Shown: positions 11,203-25,639 of the stretch, in pieces
How positions within the stretch are numbered: position 1 is the stretch's first letter
How the letters are laid out: the number at the start of each line of letters is the position of its first letter
DNA from: Varroa destructor
Lineage: Eukaryota; Arthropoda; Arachnida; Mesostigmata; Varroidae
Direction: 5' to 3'
Assembly: GCF_002443255.2 (NCBI RefSeq)
Contig: NW_019211454.1
Span: forward strand, 35,570,061-35,634,060
Length of the DNA: 64,000 nucleotides
Made by a program: the position numbers and the translations under genes
Notes under the pieces: model-generated
Databases searched by the model: none
Told to the model about the DNA's origin: nothing
The model's input: the letters and a program-made list of their open reading frames with translations, nothing else

Positions 11203-12454
11203 GGTATTCAATTTGTTTCACTGTTAAAACCTTTTCAATTATAGACCACATGTTTGTGTCTCAGTTTGCTTCACAGTCATGCTTACTCACTCGTATGCTT
11301 TATACGCTAAAAATTATGCCCACTAGCAATACCGTTAGGAGGGAACCATTTTGCAATGTGAATCGACACATACTTTTGAAAACGGCAGATCGAAACTAAA
11401 CAAGAGAAAAGGGAACATTATCGGAATTGTCCAATTACACATACACAGTTTGTCCTGTCTGTCGATTCTTTTAGCTGTGGCCGTCACCGCCGCTCTCTGT
11501 ATGATTAAGAAAAAGTTAGTCGGCTTCGCTACGCCATTTACTATAGTACCTGCCACTTCCCTGACCCCCCTGTTATTGTCAGCCAGTGCTCCACGTCGTG
11601 TCGGCGGATAGAAGGTTATAGGGATTGCTAAGCTTCGAAACCTCTACAACCTGCTCTTTGCCACTTACTCGCCCAACACTTCTTTCTACCTTTGGTGGAA
11701 AAACTTTTTATCGACGCGAATAACATTAGAGGTCGACGTAAGGTAATTTTCGTTCGACGATCGTTGCTGATGCTGTGGCGGCCATTCTTATGTTTTTATA
11801 GCTATTGGAATGTACGTTACATCTGCCGTTAATGGCCCACATATGTGTACTTCGGTAGTTACGCTTAGTTGCTGGCGTGGAGTCGAATTGCTTACCCCCA
11901 TCAAAACGACCGCTGCTTGTGCCTTCAGTTTGATGTCCGGAATCGCTGGACAATGCGACAGAACACAATCGAAGATAGGTAATCAATTTAATGACAGCAA
12001 CAGGGACGAGGAAGAGGATAAAGGAGCGGAAGGGGTGACAGTGAAAAAAAAAAGTAATAAGTTAAGCAATTGCAACAGGAATTCCTACTTCTAATACGGT
12101 GTGGCAGCCCTTGATCGACGACGCCATTTCCGACGAGCGACGTCACGTACATACGCAAATGGGGCAGCAGAAATGCACGCCTAGGCACGACCATTTCTAA
12201 CGGCATACTACGAGCACGGGAACAAAAAACGTCGCAAATATGTCTGTCTGCCTTTTTCCGGTTATTGCCTGCAACGTGTGTGTGCGAGCTGGCGCAGGTA
12301 AGGCAATCAAACGAGAATGGATCTTGTAGGAGCACAACGATACACTTGCTTTGTTTGGTTCGCAGTAATTAATTTTGCATAAGTGTGTTTTACGGCATGT
12401 CCAGGCATTTGGTGAAAAGAAATCCATGACGTGAATAATCAGCTTAATCGTCGA

Positions 12455-12470
12455 TGCTGCTGCTGCTGCT
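12455..12470. repeat. (TGC)5 trinucleotide run
   Basis: Five TGC/CTG units. It is not inside a supportable exon, so it does not appear to encode a homopolymer. Confidence 0.85.
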
Positions 12471-13307
12471 AACGTCTTCCATACGTTGCATTCAAATAAA
12501 AGCCATTGCTTCGATAGGGCAAGTTAACTATAGGCGAAAACAAGCAGGAAATGTGTATCAACAAGGCCGCCATCACATATAAACTTGTTGCTTGCGGCCT
12601 GTTTTGTATCAAACTGTCCCCTCTTGTAGCGCTTGGCAAGCTACCTGACGCCCAGGGTACGCAATATAGATTCGACGAATTTGAGGGCATAACCGCGTAT
12701 GTCTCCAATATGGTCGTTTACGAGAAGAGGCAAGACCCTACGATGTGAAGACATAAAACGTGCGCAGAATCTTGTTATGCAGCTCTGCCGGCTGGCATGA
12801 CCCCCAGATCGCCGCATGCTGGAGGTCGCAATGCGCCGATGTGCTTCCTTCCCTCATAGGAAAAGAGGAAAAAGTTTCGAGGTAAGACGTGACACAACCT
12901 GTGCTTTATAAGTGAGTGAAATGATGTGAAGAATCCGTAAGAAAAGCCCAGCGATTTGCCCTGAGCTTGTGAACCCCATTACACGCTCTCCATGAAATAT
13001 TCATTTGCGTTCACATATGTGTGGCATGCTTTTGTACGTGTAGGCCTGGGCATTTGTCGCAGGCCCACAAGTCGGTCCAGACCATCAATATCGTAGTCCA
13101 ATTGATAAGGTCATTGGCGATAATCAGACGGACGCTTGACGCCGTATAGAATATACTTCGAGAATTTAGAGAGGCCGCAGTTAGTACGATGGAAATTTAT
13201 GGGCAGGAAAAATTTTCTATATACTTGTACTGTACTAGAAATATCGTGTATTGCGTATTTGATGACGACTGATTATAGGTCGGGCTTGGCACCTTTGCGT
13301 TGATTTT

Positions 13308-13325
13308 TTGTTGTTGTTGTTGTTG
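13308..13325. repeat. (TTG)n trinucleotide run
   Basis: Six TTG units. The Gln run seen in the minus-strand reading is a by-product of this microsatellite rather than evidence of a gene. Confidence 0.85.
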
Positions 13326-15621
13326 CGTTGATAGACTGCAGATATTGATTCGTTTGAGTAGTAGAGTTAAGTGTTGGACCAAACTTTGATGGTAGAATAG
13401 GACTTCCGTGTTTAGGGTTTTAAGTGTGATACTACCATTAAGCATTGGTTTAAAAGGACAGAAGTTGGTCTCAGATTGGTTTACGGGCTAAGACTTTATT
13501 AAGTCTTTTATTAAGGAGACAAAAGCATTGAGTCAGTGCATTTATTTCTTTACTGTGGCGGAATTGTCGGTTACCTAGAAACCATTTTGCTGGTGACGAA
13601 GAACTGAAATATTTTCGATTCATAGAACATTTTGATGAATTTGTTAGCGAAGTGTTACGGGTTGTAGTAGCAATCGTTTCGCATGTACAGCATCCGCCCA
13701 AACAACGCCTATGTGATGGCCCACGTTTTTACCTACGCCACGAGATAGTAGGGACTTACATTAGGTTCCGCGGTGTGTCAAGACAAAGAAGTAGGCCTTG
13801 CACGAAAAGGTCCTCGAGGCTCAAATCCGTGCTCGGAGATACGGGGACATTTTCGAACACGAAGACAATTCATAAGGATTATACTGTTAAGGGCTTTGTA
13901 CCTCGTGCACTCATGGTATGGCAAAGGACCCACATAGAAACACACGTGCCCGTACACAGCCACACGAGAGGCCACATTTTGCGCAGTCGAGGAGCCGACA
14001 ACAGCGCGTCGCCGGTGAATATGGCATCGATCAATTTGGATTAGTAATTTTTTGGCCTTAGCGTTCCTGTGGACTGGTGGATACGTTAGCAGACTTCGTA
14101 GCACAGGACTTTGCAGCATTTACGAAAAAAACACAAAACGTTATGCTAAATTGGCTGTTAACTAATCATAACTTCGAAAATCTGTTTACTTCGAGAGTGT
14201 AAATCCTTAATGGAGGAATCACCGGTTGAAAGCCGGATGGCATCTGTTAATGTTTGAAAAACTGTTCCTTCAGCCTTCATATGAAAGATGATCACAAAAG
14301 GAAGAGACTTAATGCTCTAAGTACTAAAGACTGCACATAATATGCGGAACATCACCGTACTGCAGCACTTAAATAAAGCATGTACAACTATTTAGCAATT
14401 TAGTATATAGTTAGTAATTGAGGTATTATTTCTTATAACCAGGACATTTAGAATATGAAATTGAGCACAGTATAAACGGGTATTAATTACTTTAACGTTT
14501 TCGTTACAATGTTTGTTACGCGTTATCACCGAAAATAATGAACCCTTATTCATTTATAGAAATAGAGAAAGACATGGTAAATACAATTCGCAAATTTCGT
14601 GCTCGTCTGTCTCTCTGCTTAAATTCTTGAAGAAATCTCTCTGAAATGGTTACGTTCCTAAATTGCCCAGAATTTTCGTGTTTGCCCTCAGTAGACTGTT
14701 TTTTTTTTTGTCTAAATGTAATTGTGAGCAGTAAAACTTAGTTCATTCTTATAAATTTTACTTCCAATTAAGGCCAATGGATCAGGTAGCAAGTAATGGG
14801 GGAGTGATAATACTATAGTGAACTACTGGATTAGATGTACAGCACTGGGTAAGTTCCATAAGACGATACAATAACGCCGTTATTCTGGCCAGGTATGAAC
14901 CTGTGTGGCTACCTATCAAAATACGACCTTGGAATATTTCATTCATGTGCCAGTTTTGACTGAGAAATATTAATTAGTCTCGACAGAGCTGACGAGCTTG
15001 TGTTGCTCGTGGATATAATATCCTGGTTACTTTTTACCTGTCCAGTTAACTTAATCAACTTTAGTACTTAAGTTGGTAAATATTACTGGCCATGATACTT
15101 TTGCACTAACTATTTATAATTACGGAGTCATATATCTTATTGATCTTAATCTTTTTGTTTTGGCAATGAACTCAACTATACGAGTAAGTGTGCTGATCCG
15201 CTCATGTGATTTTACTGGATATATAATGAAGCATCAGTTTGTTTTGGCATTAGATGACGAGCTAACAATTATATCAGGCTGGCACTTCAACTTCCGGTTT
15301 AACGTTCGCGCCGTGCGCCACCGGTGCCGTACTGATGAGATGACCGGATTAGCGGCCTAATACATACTGAGACTGTATCGCGATTACAGTTTATAATTAA
15401 GCAGGCTGCTTTAAGTTGACCCGGTTATTTCGGCAAGTCAAGCAGTAGCTCAAATCGATGACAACACGGTTTCTACTGTATAAAAATATGTATAGAAGTA
15501 TAATACACCTTATATGTCCTACGGGAGTGCAGGCTCCCAGCATATGTTCAGAGCGTTGCTACAAAGAACCCACACTAGCATTTGAGCCTAGGATGAGCCA
15601 TACTGGAAGTGGGGGGTTGCC

Positions 15622-15658
15622 TAGCGTAATATATATATATATATATATATAGCGTAAT
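15622..15658. repeat. (AT)n run bracketed by a 9-bp direct repeat
   Basis: The string tagcgtaat occurs at 15622-15630 and again at 15650-15658, with only AT dinucleotides between. This could be slippage that copied one flank, or a target-site-like duplication around an inserted AT tract. Confidence 0.85.
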
Positions 15659-18600
15659 TTTCGGTCGTTGCGAAACTATGGGGAGAAACACATATTATCG
15701 CGATTATTAACTTTTTGTCGTCGTTAGGGGTGGTCGCTCGGGACGCTCAACACGCATTTTTTTTCGCCACACCTAACATCACTCGTTAATACTGTTTTGT
15801 AGCTATGCGATTCCAGTTCACGTTGTTAACAATGACACTTGTGTATTGTTCTCTACAGAAATAGCAAAAGTGCAATGCTTAAATCTAAAAAGCTGTTCAG
15901 CACTTTTACCACCGTGAGTTACACTTTGTGAATCTCCTCGAAAATTCGTTTCTTCTTGTCAAAAACCTACTGTCTACCCTACCGCTTTACACGGTTTGCC
16001 TTTGAAGAGGAACCCCCGGAGCAGAGAGACAATGCTTGTTTGTCCCTTGAACTGGAGTGTTCTCCCCTTAAATTAAATTCCCTATCCTAAATTCAACTCG
16101 CCAAACTCGATTACCCCTTCAATGTATACACACAATCCACGAGAATGTCATTTTAATAGAATTGCGTTTGGGCCTGTCGTTTTTTGAAAAAATTTAACTG
16201 AGAAGCCATCTGTGCCTTACCAAGGCTGTTTTCGAAACGTTTGAGATCTTCCTTATCCATTTCTTATTTTATTTAACAGATGCCTTCGAACTATGCGTTC
16301 GTAGATGTTTTAAGCCTAAATAGCAGGCCGATACCATAAAGAATTGGTTTCGATGCATGTACGTTAAGTATATTAATTGGCATTGCTTTAGATTGGTCTA
16401 AAAGTTGGGCTTAACAGAATGTTCACAAATTCTGGTAATATTCTAATTCGAACAGATTTAAACAGTTTCGCAGTAAAGCTATAAAGAAAATTGTAGCTAC
16501 TATCTTGGCCACATTCTTCTAAATGTCATCTTCTTCGTTGGCCGCCTTGTCCCGCCGGTTTGCGAACCGGAAGAGATAACTCGTACAACAACAAACGGCA
16601 AATGCTATCTCCGAATTGTGGAAATGGCGACGGCCTGTTGGCTCTTTATGTACTTCTGAAGAACGCTGGTCAATTTCCCCCACGCCATAGTTTGAAGTTG
16701 TGTATCAAGTTCGCACTGTCAGCGTTACGGCCGTCTTCTATACTCATGTATATTTCCCTATCCAGTCTCGGTCCTGCTCGTTTCCAGCGCTAAACTTGAG
16801 CGCGAACCATTCATCATCTCAACGACGATGCGCGGTCCCCTTCAGAGATGGGGGAGCAACAAAACTGTTATAGCCTAGGGACTATCACAACTACATTAGT
16901 TCTATTATTCGGCGTTTTTCAACACACCGCATTACGTTCTTGCGACAATAACAGTAACATACATAGACGAAAAGAAAGGACAAAACTTGGCCTACTATTG
17001 TCTCTCAGCCGCAGCTGAAATTGCGAACTTTTTGAAGCTTTTGCAGCAAGCTCAGGGAATTTCAATTGTTGGCTGAGTTTTCTTTTGCCTAAAACACAGA
17101 GAAAGGGGTTTGATGCATGACTTTTGCCATTTTGAGCCTTGTGCAGTATAGCGACCTTTTAAGAATGATAGTTCCTGCGGGTCATACGTGCTAATGCACA
17201 TTTTATGATGACAATAGTTTAGCCACAATAGAAATTTAGATTTTAATTATCAATTATGTTTTTATGCTTGTTAAATCAATAATAAGGTCCAGAAATGTTT
17301 ATTCATTTGGGGAAAAACATTATTTAATGAAGCTAGTTCGTCGCGGCTATAAAATCATAAGTTTTCACAACGCATGTTTTTCAAAAATATAAATTCTGAT
17401 CAGTTTTTGAGGATTTACCATACTAGAAAGAGAAATTAAATAATAAATAAATAGCGGTAAATAGCTGAGCTCGACCGTTCGAGGCGATGCACAACCGCAT
17501 CACTTGTGTGGGACTTTAGATTAGAGGACGCGATGTTAGCATCTCCGTTGCTCGCCGTACACAACACAGTTTTCTGGATTATTTGCTTGTACTGCTCTCA
17601 CGGATCTCATTTTATACGATTACGTTCATGCATGCATATATGCTTGTGTTCTATGCCAGCGTATCGGGTTTGGAGTTCCATATGCTGTGATCTTCTTTTG
17701 TGTGCTGCATTTTTTCGCTTAATGTTTATAAACTCCATTGACCAGCTGTGTGTGTAGCAACTGCGGCCAATGCAAGAGGTTCCATTAACTATGGGTGGAG
17801 TGAGAGCCGTTTGGCTATTTGCACAAACGGGGCAAACGAGCCGCCCAACCGGACTAAATTTAGATCTACATCCACATCCAGCCGAGTGAGTGTGCGTGTC
17901 TCGAAATCCTCGAGGGGATTACGTTGTCGAAGAACAAACCCAGTCCGGCCTTCCGACTATATATATCTCTCCCTCCGCGTGTCTAACTCTATAATCTTCT
18001 TCTAGACCTCCTCTTCCTGAAGAGTCTCTCTTGAAAGGCTAAGTCTGTTCGGCCTGAAAAACAAAAACGACAAGAAATATGTCGACTGACAAACTCAAAA
18101 GGACATTGAGCTGTCGAATCTTTAGGTTTTCTCTGTCTCTACTCTCTGCTGACAAAGTGACAGTGATTTAATGCTTCTGACAAAACGCTACACTAAGCCT
18201 TTGAGTTAATTGGCGTCTGTTGTTAGTCTCGTAGGCTTTTTTTAGCGCAGCGGTAATTTTTCGGCTGACCGAAAAGACCGTCACCATGAAAGTTGTGGAG
18301 TGGACAAATATGTACAGATATATAAGAATGCATACTTTTACAAACAAAGCGGCATGTGTTCGTGCAGCTTTCTTGTTTAAAATTCTATGGAGCTTTATCA
18401 GATCTGATGCTTTATTTGAATGAAAATCTATCATTAATAGAGCTTACATATCTCTTGCTGCCTTTTCCATGTATGCGAAATGACAAAACGAGTATACTCA
18501 TAAAAGTTTACTCATAAAATTCAATTGTGTTGGTTGGTATTTAGTGTGACAAAAATGGACTATGATAGATAGGAAATATACAGACTTGATCTAAATACGG

Positions 18601-21600
18601 TTTATACATAAAGGAAATTTTGCCTTTGTATGGGATGAACTTCTTTAAAAGTCAAGCTAGGAAACGGTCGATGGGACATTGGAGGACTTTGGTCGGTAGC
18701 AACTATGGCCATTATGTCGTTACTTCAGAATGTTTCGTCTTTGTAACGCTTTTCACGCGTATCGTTGGGCTTTCACATGCGTCCGTCTAACGACAGTGGT
18801 GTAGCGGGGCTTTGGCACACCAGCGCATTGTAAAGGTGCCCCTGCAGATTTATACGGGACCGAAAAAAGGAGAGTCGTCTTTCTAGCAGCTTATGAGATA
18901 GACGAGGAGAGAACGAGAAAGAAAAGGAGCAGCTTGCCCGCTGTTTAGCTTGCGCAGCCCACATGAGGGTTTACAGTAGTGAATGGTTGAGTTGGTACTG
19001 TACAGTTCCCTGCAGCCCAGTCGGCCTCTCAAGATAGTAGCCTCTTTTTGAAACGGACGCAGAGCGTTGTTCTTAGTGTGGTTCTTTATAATGTTAATAC
19101 TCAAAGACGACGAAATTGAGTAGCTGTGGCTAGGGCTAACTGCAGCGAATGAAAAAGGCCAGCGACTGCAGATAGCGGCTCCACTTACACAGTGAACTCC
19201 ACCCTTAATCCACGTATTCCAGTATAACCCAGTTGACCCTCGAAAGGAACAGTAGCAACGCTGCAGCGGCACCCCAGTGAGTTGAGAAAAACTGAGTGAC
19301 TGTGAGGGATGGAATGAGTGGAGAGGTAGAGAAACGAAGGAAAAGAGCCTTCTCTCCGGTGTCTTTTCTGCCCGTCTTTCTTTTTCGCCTGCTACTGCCC
19401 TCTTTGCCCCTGATCCCTTACAAGTCAATGTTTCGGGGAATGCTTGTTTGTTTGTTTTTTTTGCTGGTGTTGCTGCTGCCGGCAGATCAAAACGACTTCG
19501 CCCTGTGCCGTATCCACTTTGCTGGCAAAGTTGGAGAGGAGGCAAGAAGGGGGAAAAAATCCAAAAACGAGAAAAAGAAGCGTCGGGAAGAAACGTCTCC
19601 CGTAAGACAAAAAGCCATGCCGAACTGGCTATACCGTGACTTGTGATGCCCGGGCGTAGGCATATGTCGTTGGTCGACCGAGTGTCTAAAGGCTTTTCCT
19701 TCTACATGTGGGTGTATCGTTGTGCGAGAGCATCTACGACCTGGAGAATTTACCTCGCCTCCTACATAGTAGAGATATTTCCTTAGCGTCTAGGTACATG
19801 ATGCTATACAGACTAGCACATTAGTGGAAGGTTAATCACGATTTGTGAGATGATGTATCTGGCGCGGTTCTATAAAGCATACAAAATGGCCTTCCGCTGA
19901 GGGGAAAACTTGCCGGCAGGGCTAAAAAGAGCAGGGTGTGCACCATGGAAGATCTTAAAACGCTATCTTCTAATCACGACATCTATTGCGCAAAGGCTAC
20001 CGTTTTCCAATGTTGGCAACAATAAAGCCAATAACAGGAGTAATATCAGTGTCGATGTCAAGCAGGAATAGGTGTGAAGACGACTCAACTCCTGCCAGAG
20101 AGGAGTCTACCTTTGTTGATTGCATTATCGTTTACGCATATGTACAGCCTAGTATCTTGCATCTAGTAGTACTGAGTTAACATAGCATGTGTACAGGGAA
20201 CACAAAACTCCGTCAAACATCGAATGGCTTCTCTACTAATTGTTCAAACAGGCAGCTGCACAGTTGACCATTGTGTTCCATTATCTAGCGTGCTGCTTCG
20301 TTCGTCGATAGCTACTTCCGCTTGTTCGGCTTCATGTGCAAGTTCTTCTTCGATGGCTAAGGCCCGATAGGCTCTAGAAATGTCATATTGGATAATAAAG
20401 CATTTCTTAATATCATCTACTGGGCGTATATGGACATAAATAGCATCACTGCTTTAAAAAAACCTCATCGAACGCTGGGGCTGTTTTACTATCGCCTGCC
20501 AAAATACTGGGCGGCAGAGATAACAGGAAGAAATGAATCGAATATTCACAGATGTACTCTAGCTGAGTTGTCAAGGTACATTTTGTAGTTTCCTTTTTTA
20601 CCTTATTTTTTGTTTTATAATAATACATATACTATATAACAGAGTTTAGTATGGATAACAGTTGGCCACCGGCCACTATCAACAACAACCACTACTCGCT
20701 CAACAGGGCATTGCGTTATCAGCAGAACCTGTTCTTACTCAGCACTTGACAACTAGTTCTATAACAAATTGTTGCTTTGTTCTACGGCTTGAATCAGTTC
20801 GAAACAAGTCCATGTCTTAAACGTAATTATAGGAATAATAATTATCATCAATAATAATTAAATATATGAGACGATTGTTTTGAAGAAGCCGATTCCCGTT
20901 TGACGTTAGAAGTTAGAAAATGAGTTATATGTACGAGCAGCAGTTCTTTTTCTTAGACTATCTAATTGTCTGGCCCCTGGGGTGAAATTCTATTTCAAGA
21001 TGTCTGTCTTGGAAATTCGCCGCGGCCTCATCCATTTCGTATATGGCCTTGGTGTCCGTGTGTTTACAGGGCTATCGTTTCATGTAAAACCCAATTGTAA
21101 AAACACATACCTTTGGCAGGAAGTATCTGATATTTTCCTTCACGACCTCGACTGAAGCAGCTTCCCTCATCCATTGTAGTCGCTATTGCTGCAGGGAATC
21201 GGAGCTTCAGCCACTATTTCGGAGTTCGTTTGATGAAAGCTGCTATGGATGTAGCGCGGAGTGGCTGTCCGATGACGCCATTGGGATTTGTAGGAGTTCT
21301 AGATCTAATCGGTCTTCCGGGACTCTGGCGATAAAGTAGAACTGCCAGTGGCAGTAACGAACATCCGACGATAACTAGCCGGCGAACTATGAACTTCCAA
21401 TGTTACTATGGTTTTACCGGCTTCCATTGTTCGATTTGAACAGCTATGTACAGCTGTAATAAGTTGAATTAGCGAACGAGCCAGCAAGCATCGAAGAGTT
21501 ATCACCCTTCGTTATGGCACGCAAGCGCTACCATTTTGTCAAGGAGCCGGTCAAAGTTACCCAGTAGAAGAACCACTCGCCAAATAGAATTAGAAAGAAC

Positions 21601-22145
21601 GAGAGCCGAGTACGACAAATGGAGACGTTCAGGGGTTATCCATGGGCACAGCATCTACAGGACTGCAAGCGCCAGAAACAAAGTGAACAAAGTTGGAAAG
21701 GTGGCTAGAAGCTGTGCATAGCCACAGCATAGAGCAAAAGGGCATGCTTCGTTGTTGAATCGTTCTGTTAAAGTTCTATAACTACAGGTTCGTGTGGACT
21801 CGCTAACCGGGCCCATCAACATTTATAGTACGTATATATCGATACAATGCATTAGATCGAAGGGAAGATGAAGATTTCGTAAGTTATCCTCCAATGATAG
21901 TGTGTATACTGTTAGTCATAGCCGATACAAACGATAAATACATGAAACAGCGGGGTCACAACTACGCCACCATACAATGCATTTGTATTTTATAATATTT
22001 GCGAATTGCATAATGCTTCGTAGTATAGTACGCTATGCTACTACAGCTATCGCAAAAAGTAGAAAAGAAAAAGTATTTGACTAACAATAAGATTTAACTA
22101 TTACCAAGCAACATTACAGAACAATCATATAAGAAACCCACTGGG

Positions 22146-22166
22146 ACCAAGGACCCGGTCCTTGGT
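22146..22166. repeat. 21-bp palindrome
   Basis: accaaggacc and ggtccttggt are exact reverse complements around one base. With so short a centre it can form only a cruciform or a dimeric binding site. No gene is adjacent. Confidence 0.85.
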
Positions 22167-24282
22167 GGACATCATTTTGCAAAATCGTGTAGCCTTTTGA
22201 GAACAGTGAATGCTACGAACTATTTAGGGGGCAATTTTAAAAACAAGAAAATGAACTTTGACTGGCCGTCTGCTCGGCACTGTCCAACAACATCGTTACC
22301 ATAGACCACCCAGTTGAAGCCTATCGTGATCACCTGTTGTGAAGATATTAGCAGCTGCAGAAATAATTGTATTGATGGCAATTACGCTGGGTAGTGATAA
22401 CTAAATTTAACTAGCTGTCAACCATTATGCCAAAGCCCAATAAGCGTCCTCTGACTGGCCGCGTTCTGACGCCGAACGCATTGGAGATTACCGAGAGTGG
22501 AACTGAGACAAGTAAACGCCAACAGAAAGCAACCAGCCAACTCCACTCGGCCTGGCGAGCGAAGAAATTCGCGTCATTCTTGGTACTCGCTGCTTTTCAG
22601 ACCTGTCCATCTTTGATTCGATTTTTTTGGTTACTTTTTTTTACCGAACGTCTAACCGCAGCACAAGCCGACTTTTCCATTGTCTCTATGTTTGACTAAC
22701 TGGTTGTTGAGCCGTCGAACCGACTGGCAGCCCAGCATTAATAGAAAGCAAAGTTTTTCTTTAAAAACTTCCCAACGAACGGCCCGGCACTGCTGTCGCT
22801 GCCATTGCCCGGAGGTCTTAACTTGTTTGGCAGATCCATACTACTGCTGTTACAACTTGTCAGTAGTTACTAGCAGTTCTAGGAGTTTCATAAAAACTGC
22901 TTAGTTGGAGATCCTTCGCTTCAGTTTTCTCGGCTACGAGGGATAACGGTTTCCACTTGCGTCCTGGTAGAATTAAAGTCCAAGTTCGATTCCTCTGTCC
23001 TCTTTTAAACCTGGTGGCCGGTGCGTACTACCGAACATAATTTTGCCCCAAGGCTTAAAGGTTGTCACCTTGGCCAAAAACCCTTCACCTATCCAATTCG
23101 TTCGGATTTGTCTGCTGACGGTCCTAAACATTCGTAGCCTTCGTTGACGGCCAATTTTATCGGCAACTGGTGGCGACTATGTTCTGTTCGATTGGGATAA
23201 TCTCAATTACGACTGTCTGGTTGCCTCCTAGAATAAACTTATGTGGTGGCAGCGTGTTCAGAAATCTATCGAACTCTAGGGCGCTGTTAGCAGGTACTTT
23301 TGGCGAGTGCAAGAGCCTCCTTCAGTGATGCGCTTACTGTAGCCAGAGATCTGGCCGACGAAACCAATTGGACACCGATATCGTGAGTCCTATGATATTA
23401 GATGCTTGGAAATAGTAATAATATATGTACATTGATTTAGAGTGAAGGCAAGGATGTTATTCGTGCAATAGCAAAAATAGCCAAGTGCTAATAATATAAT
23501 ACTACTACAAGACATACTGTATGTAGAAAATCGAGAAAGATGGTAGGATGTAACTTACTATAATATATAATTATTGCTAATACGTATTATGATTTTGGAG
23601 TGATAATCGCTCTATTTGGTAACGAAGAATATGCATAACATACCTCTTTCTGTAGCGCGGCATGGCCTGATTTCTTCAAAAGAAACGAACGCTGGATCAG
23701 CAACGAATGAGAATCTCTGTTGGTAGTAGAGCCCTTAACGCCACCGCTACTGCTATAGCTAGCATTGCAGCCCCCAGCAGCGTTATCTCGGTGACGTTCA
23801 GGTGGCCTTGGTCATGTTAGGTTAGACCGAAACGCAGCTGGGAGCCGTATGGAACAGTACCTTCAGGGCGTATAGTGAGCCAGGAGAGTTATGGAATAGT
23901 TCGATGGGTATTCACTCAATATGGATAAAGAGCAGGTCAAGATAGCTAGCTGATCGGGCAAGCGACTCAGTTCAAGACCAGACGTCCATCTTTGCTAGTC
24001 GAAAGGGGCATCACTACCGTAGTATCTACCACTGCCGCTCTCTGATGAGTTTAATCGTCAGGCGACTGGGCCGATCAACACAAGCCCAGCTGTTTTACTG
24101 AACCACTCCAACAACAACTCAAGAGGCAGCGCGAGTAATGCAAGCCACAGTCAGACCACCATTTCTTTACTCGTGCAACGCCATGGTATTGCTTCATTGT
24201 CTTCGTTGCTGCTGATACCTCTGTTTTTTCCTGACCGCTACGAAATTACGAGCAAGAATCGTTGTGCTCGCTGTTCACTAAC

Positions 24283-24307
24283 AGGCAGGCAGGCAGGTAG
24301 GTAGATA
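24283..24307. repeat. (AGGC)n/(AGGT)n tetranucleotide run
   Basis: Four AGGC units grade into AGGT and AGAT units, a typical compound microsatellite. Confidence 0.85.
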
Positions 24308-25618
24308 GCGCCTAGGCAGCTGGATAGAAATCAGTCAAGCGTAGCGTACCTTTAATGAGCTTTTTTGTGCATATTCCTCGGTTTTGCCCTCATATATTTC
24401 TCTCAAGGCAGGTGGGGAATCAAGAAGGTAAAATACTCCTGCTGTTTCGACTACGACTATTACAACATTGTTCTTCAACTTTTTTCTTTGGGACTTGTAC
24501 GTCATTCTCGTATATTGTCTCGTCGGTTCCCTTCATTTTAGGGGCGCGCCCACGCACGTCTTCTCATTGTTGTTCTTGCAGTCCCCTGAGCCGAGCCCCT
24601 TCAATCGTATCAGCTCAGATGTTAGGATATCAAAGTAACAGTAGCCGTAGTCATCAGGCGATTCTGTGCGCTTCAGGATCGGTAGTGGTAGATGGATTCA
24701 GCAGGCAAAAGAAATCGCAGGCAGGTATCGCCCCAAACCGCACCTGCTGGCAGCAAAAAAGGGACAGATAGCAATAATTCATATGCTGCCTCACCATTGT
24801 TATCCTTCTCTGCTCGTAGTGATAGCCGCCGTCTTATCATAGCAGAAAAACGGCTCCCGCAACAATTCAGCAGCTTCGCTTACCGGTCGACTAAATGGCT
24901 ATGAACTGTTCTATCGTATAATATGAATGCTGTGGTCTGAAAGTTTTTCGCTGTTACAAAAATCAGGTGCAGAAAATTGGAAGTATAAGTGTCACAAAAC
25001 TATACAAGTCAGACACACAGCAATTCCTCGTATTTTTAGCTCGTGCTTTTTTAAATTTTTCTCATATTTTATTTAATTTCTCGTCTTTAAGAACGACCTG
25101 CACAGAATGCCCTCGATTATATAAAATCAGAAGGCAAACGCTTGGCAGGGGAAAGGCATTGTACAGACTGTTGCGAGTTTTGTGCGGCCATAACCAGTTT
25201 AAGTTATTCAGCGAATGTACGAGTTTGCATATTGGCGGGCTAACAGTCTCTAACAGCCTTTCATCTGAGCATCATTTGATCATAGCCACGTGCAGAGCAT
25301 CTCTCAAAGTTACGATCATTATCTTCTTGTTCAATTGGCCCTTTGTTCGTATATATCAAAGAAACCACATTCTAAAGCAACTACGATTATGAGAGGTGTG
25401 ATAATTGGCATGCCGCGGTATCAATTATTGATTCTAACGTTAGTTTCACGCACTAGCAACTCTCAACTCGATCGTACGGCGTAGAAGAAACAATGGCAGC
25501 GGTGCCAACTTGTTCCCTGTGAACGCCATTAATTATGGCGGTGGTTAAAAAAATGTAAATCCAACTCTGCTATCTCTCACTCTTCTCGACAGTACTTGTG
25601 CTCCTTTATAATAGTTTA

Positions 25619-25639
25619 ATATATATATATATATATATA
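25619..25639. repeat. (AT)n microsatellite
   Basis: Ten AT units. It produces the Tyr/Ile run seen in a minus-strand reading. Confidence 0.9.

Noticed and set aside
18883..19545. 220-codon minus-strand open frame in a GC-richer patch
   Set aside because: Low-complexity, Ser-rich translation without motif. Other frames in the same patch are also open.
22970..22996. B-box-like string aagttcgattcctc
   Set aside because: No A box or foldable tRNA body at the right distance upstream.
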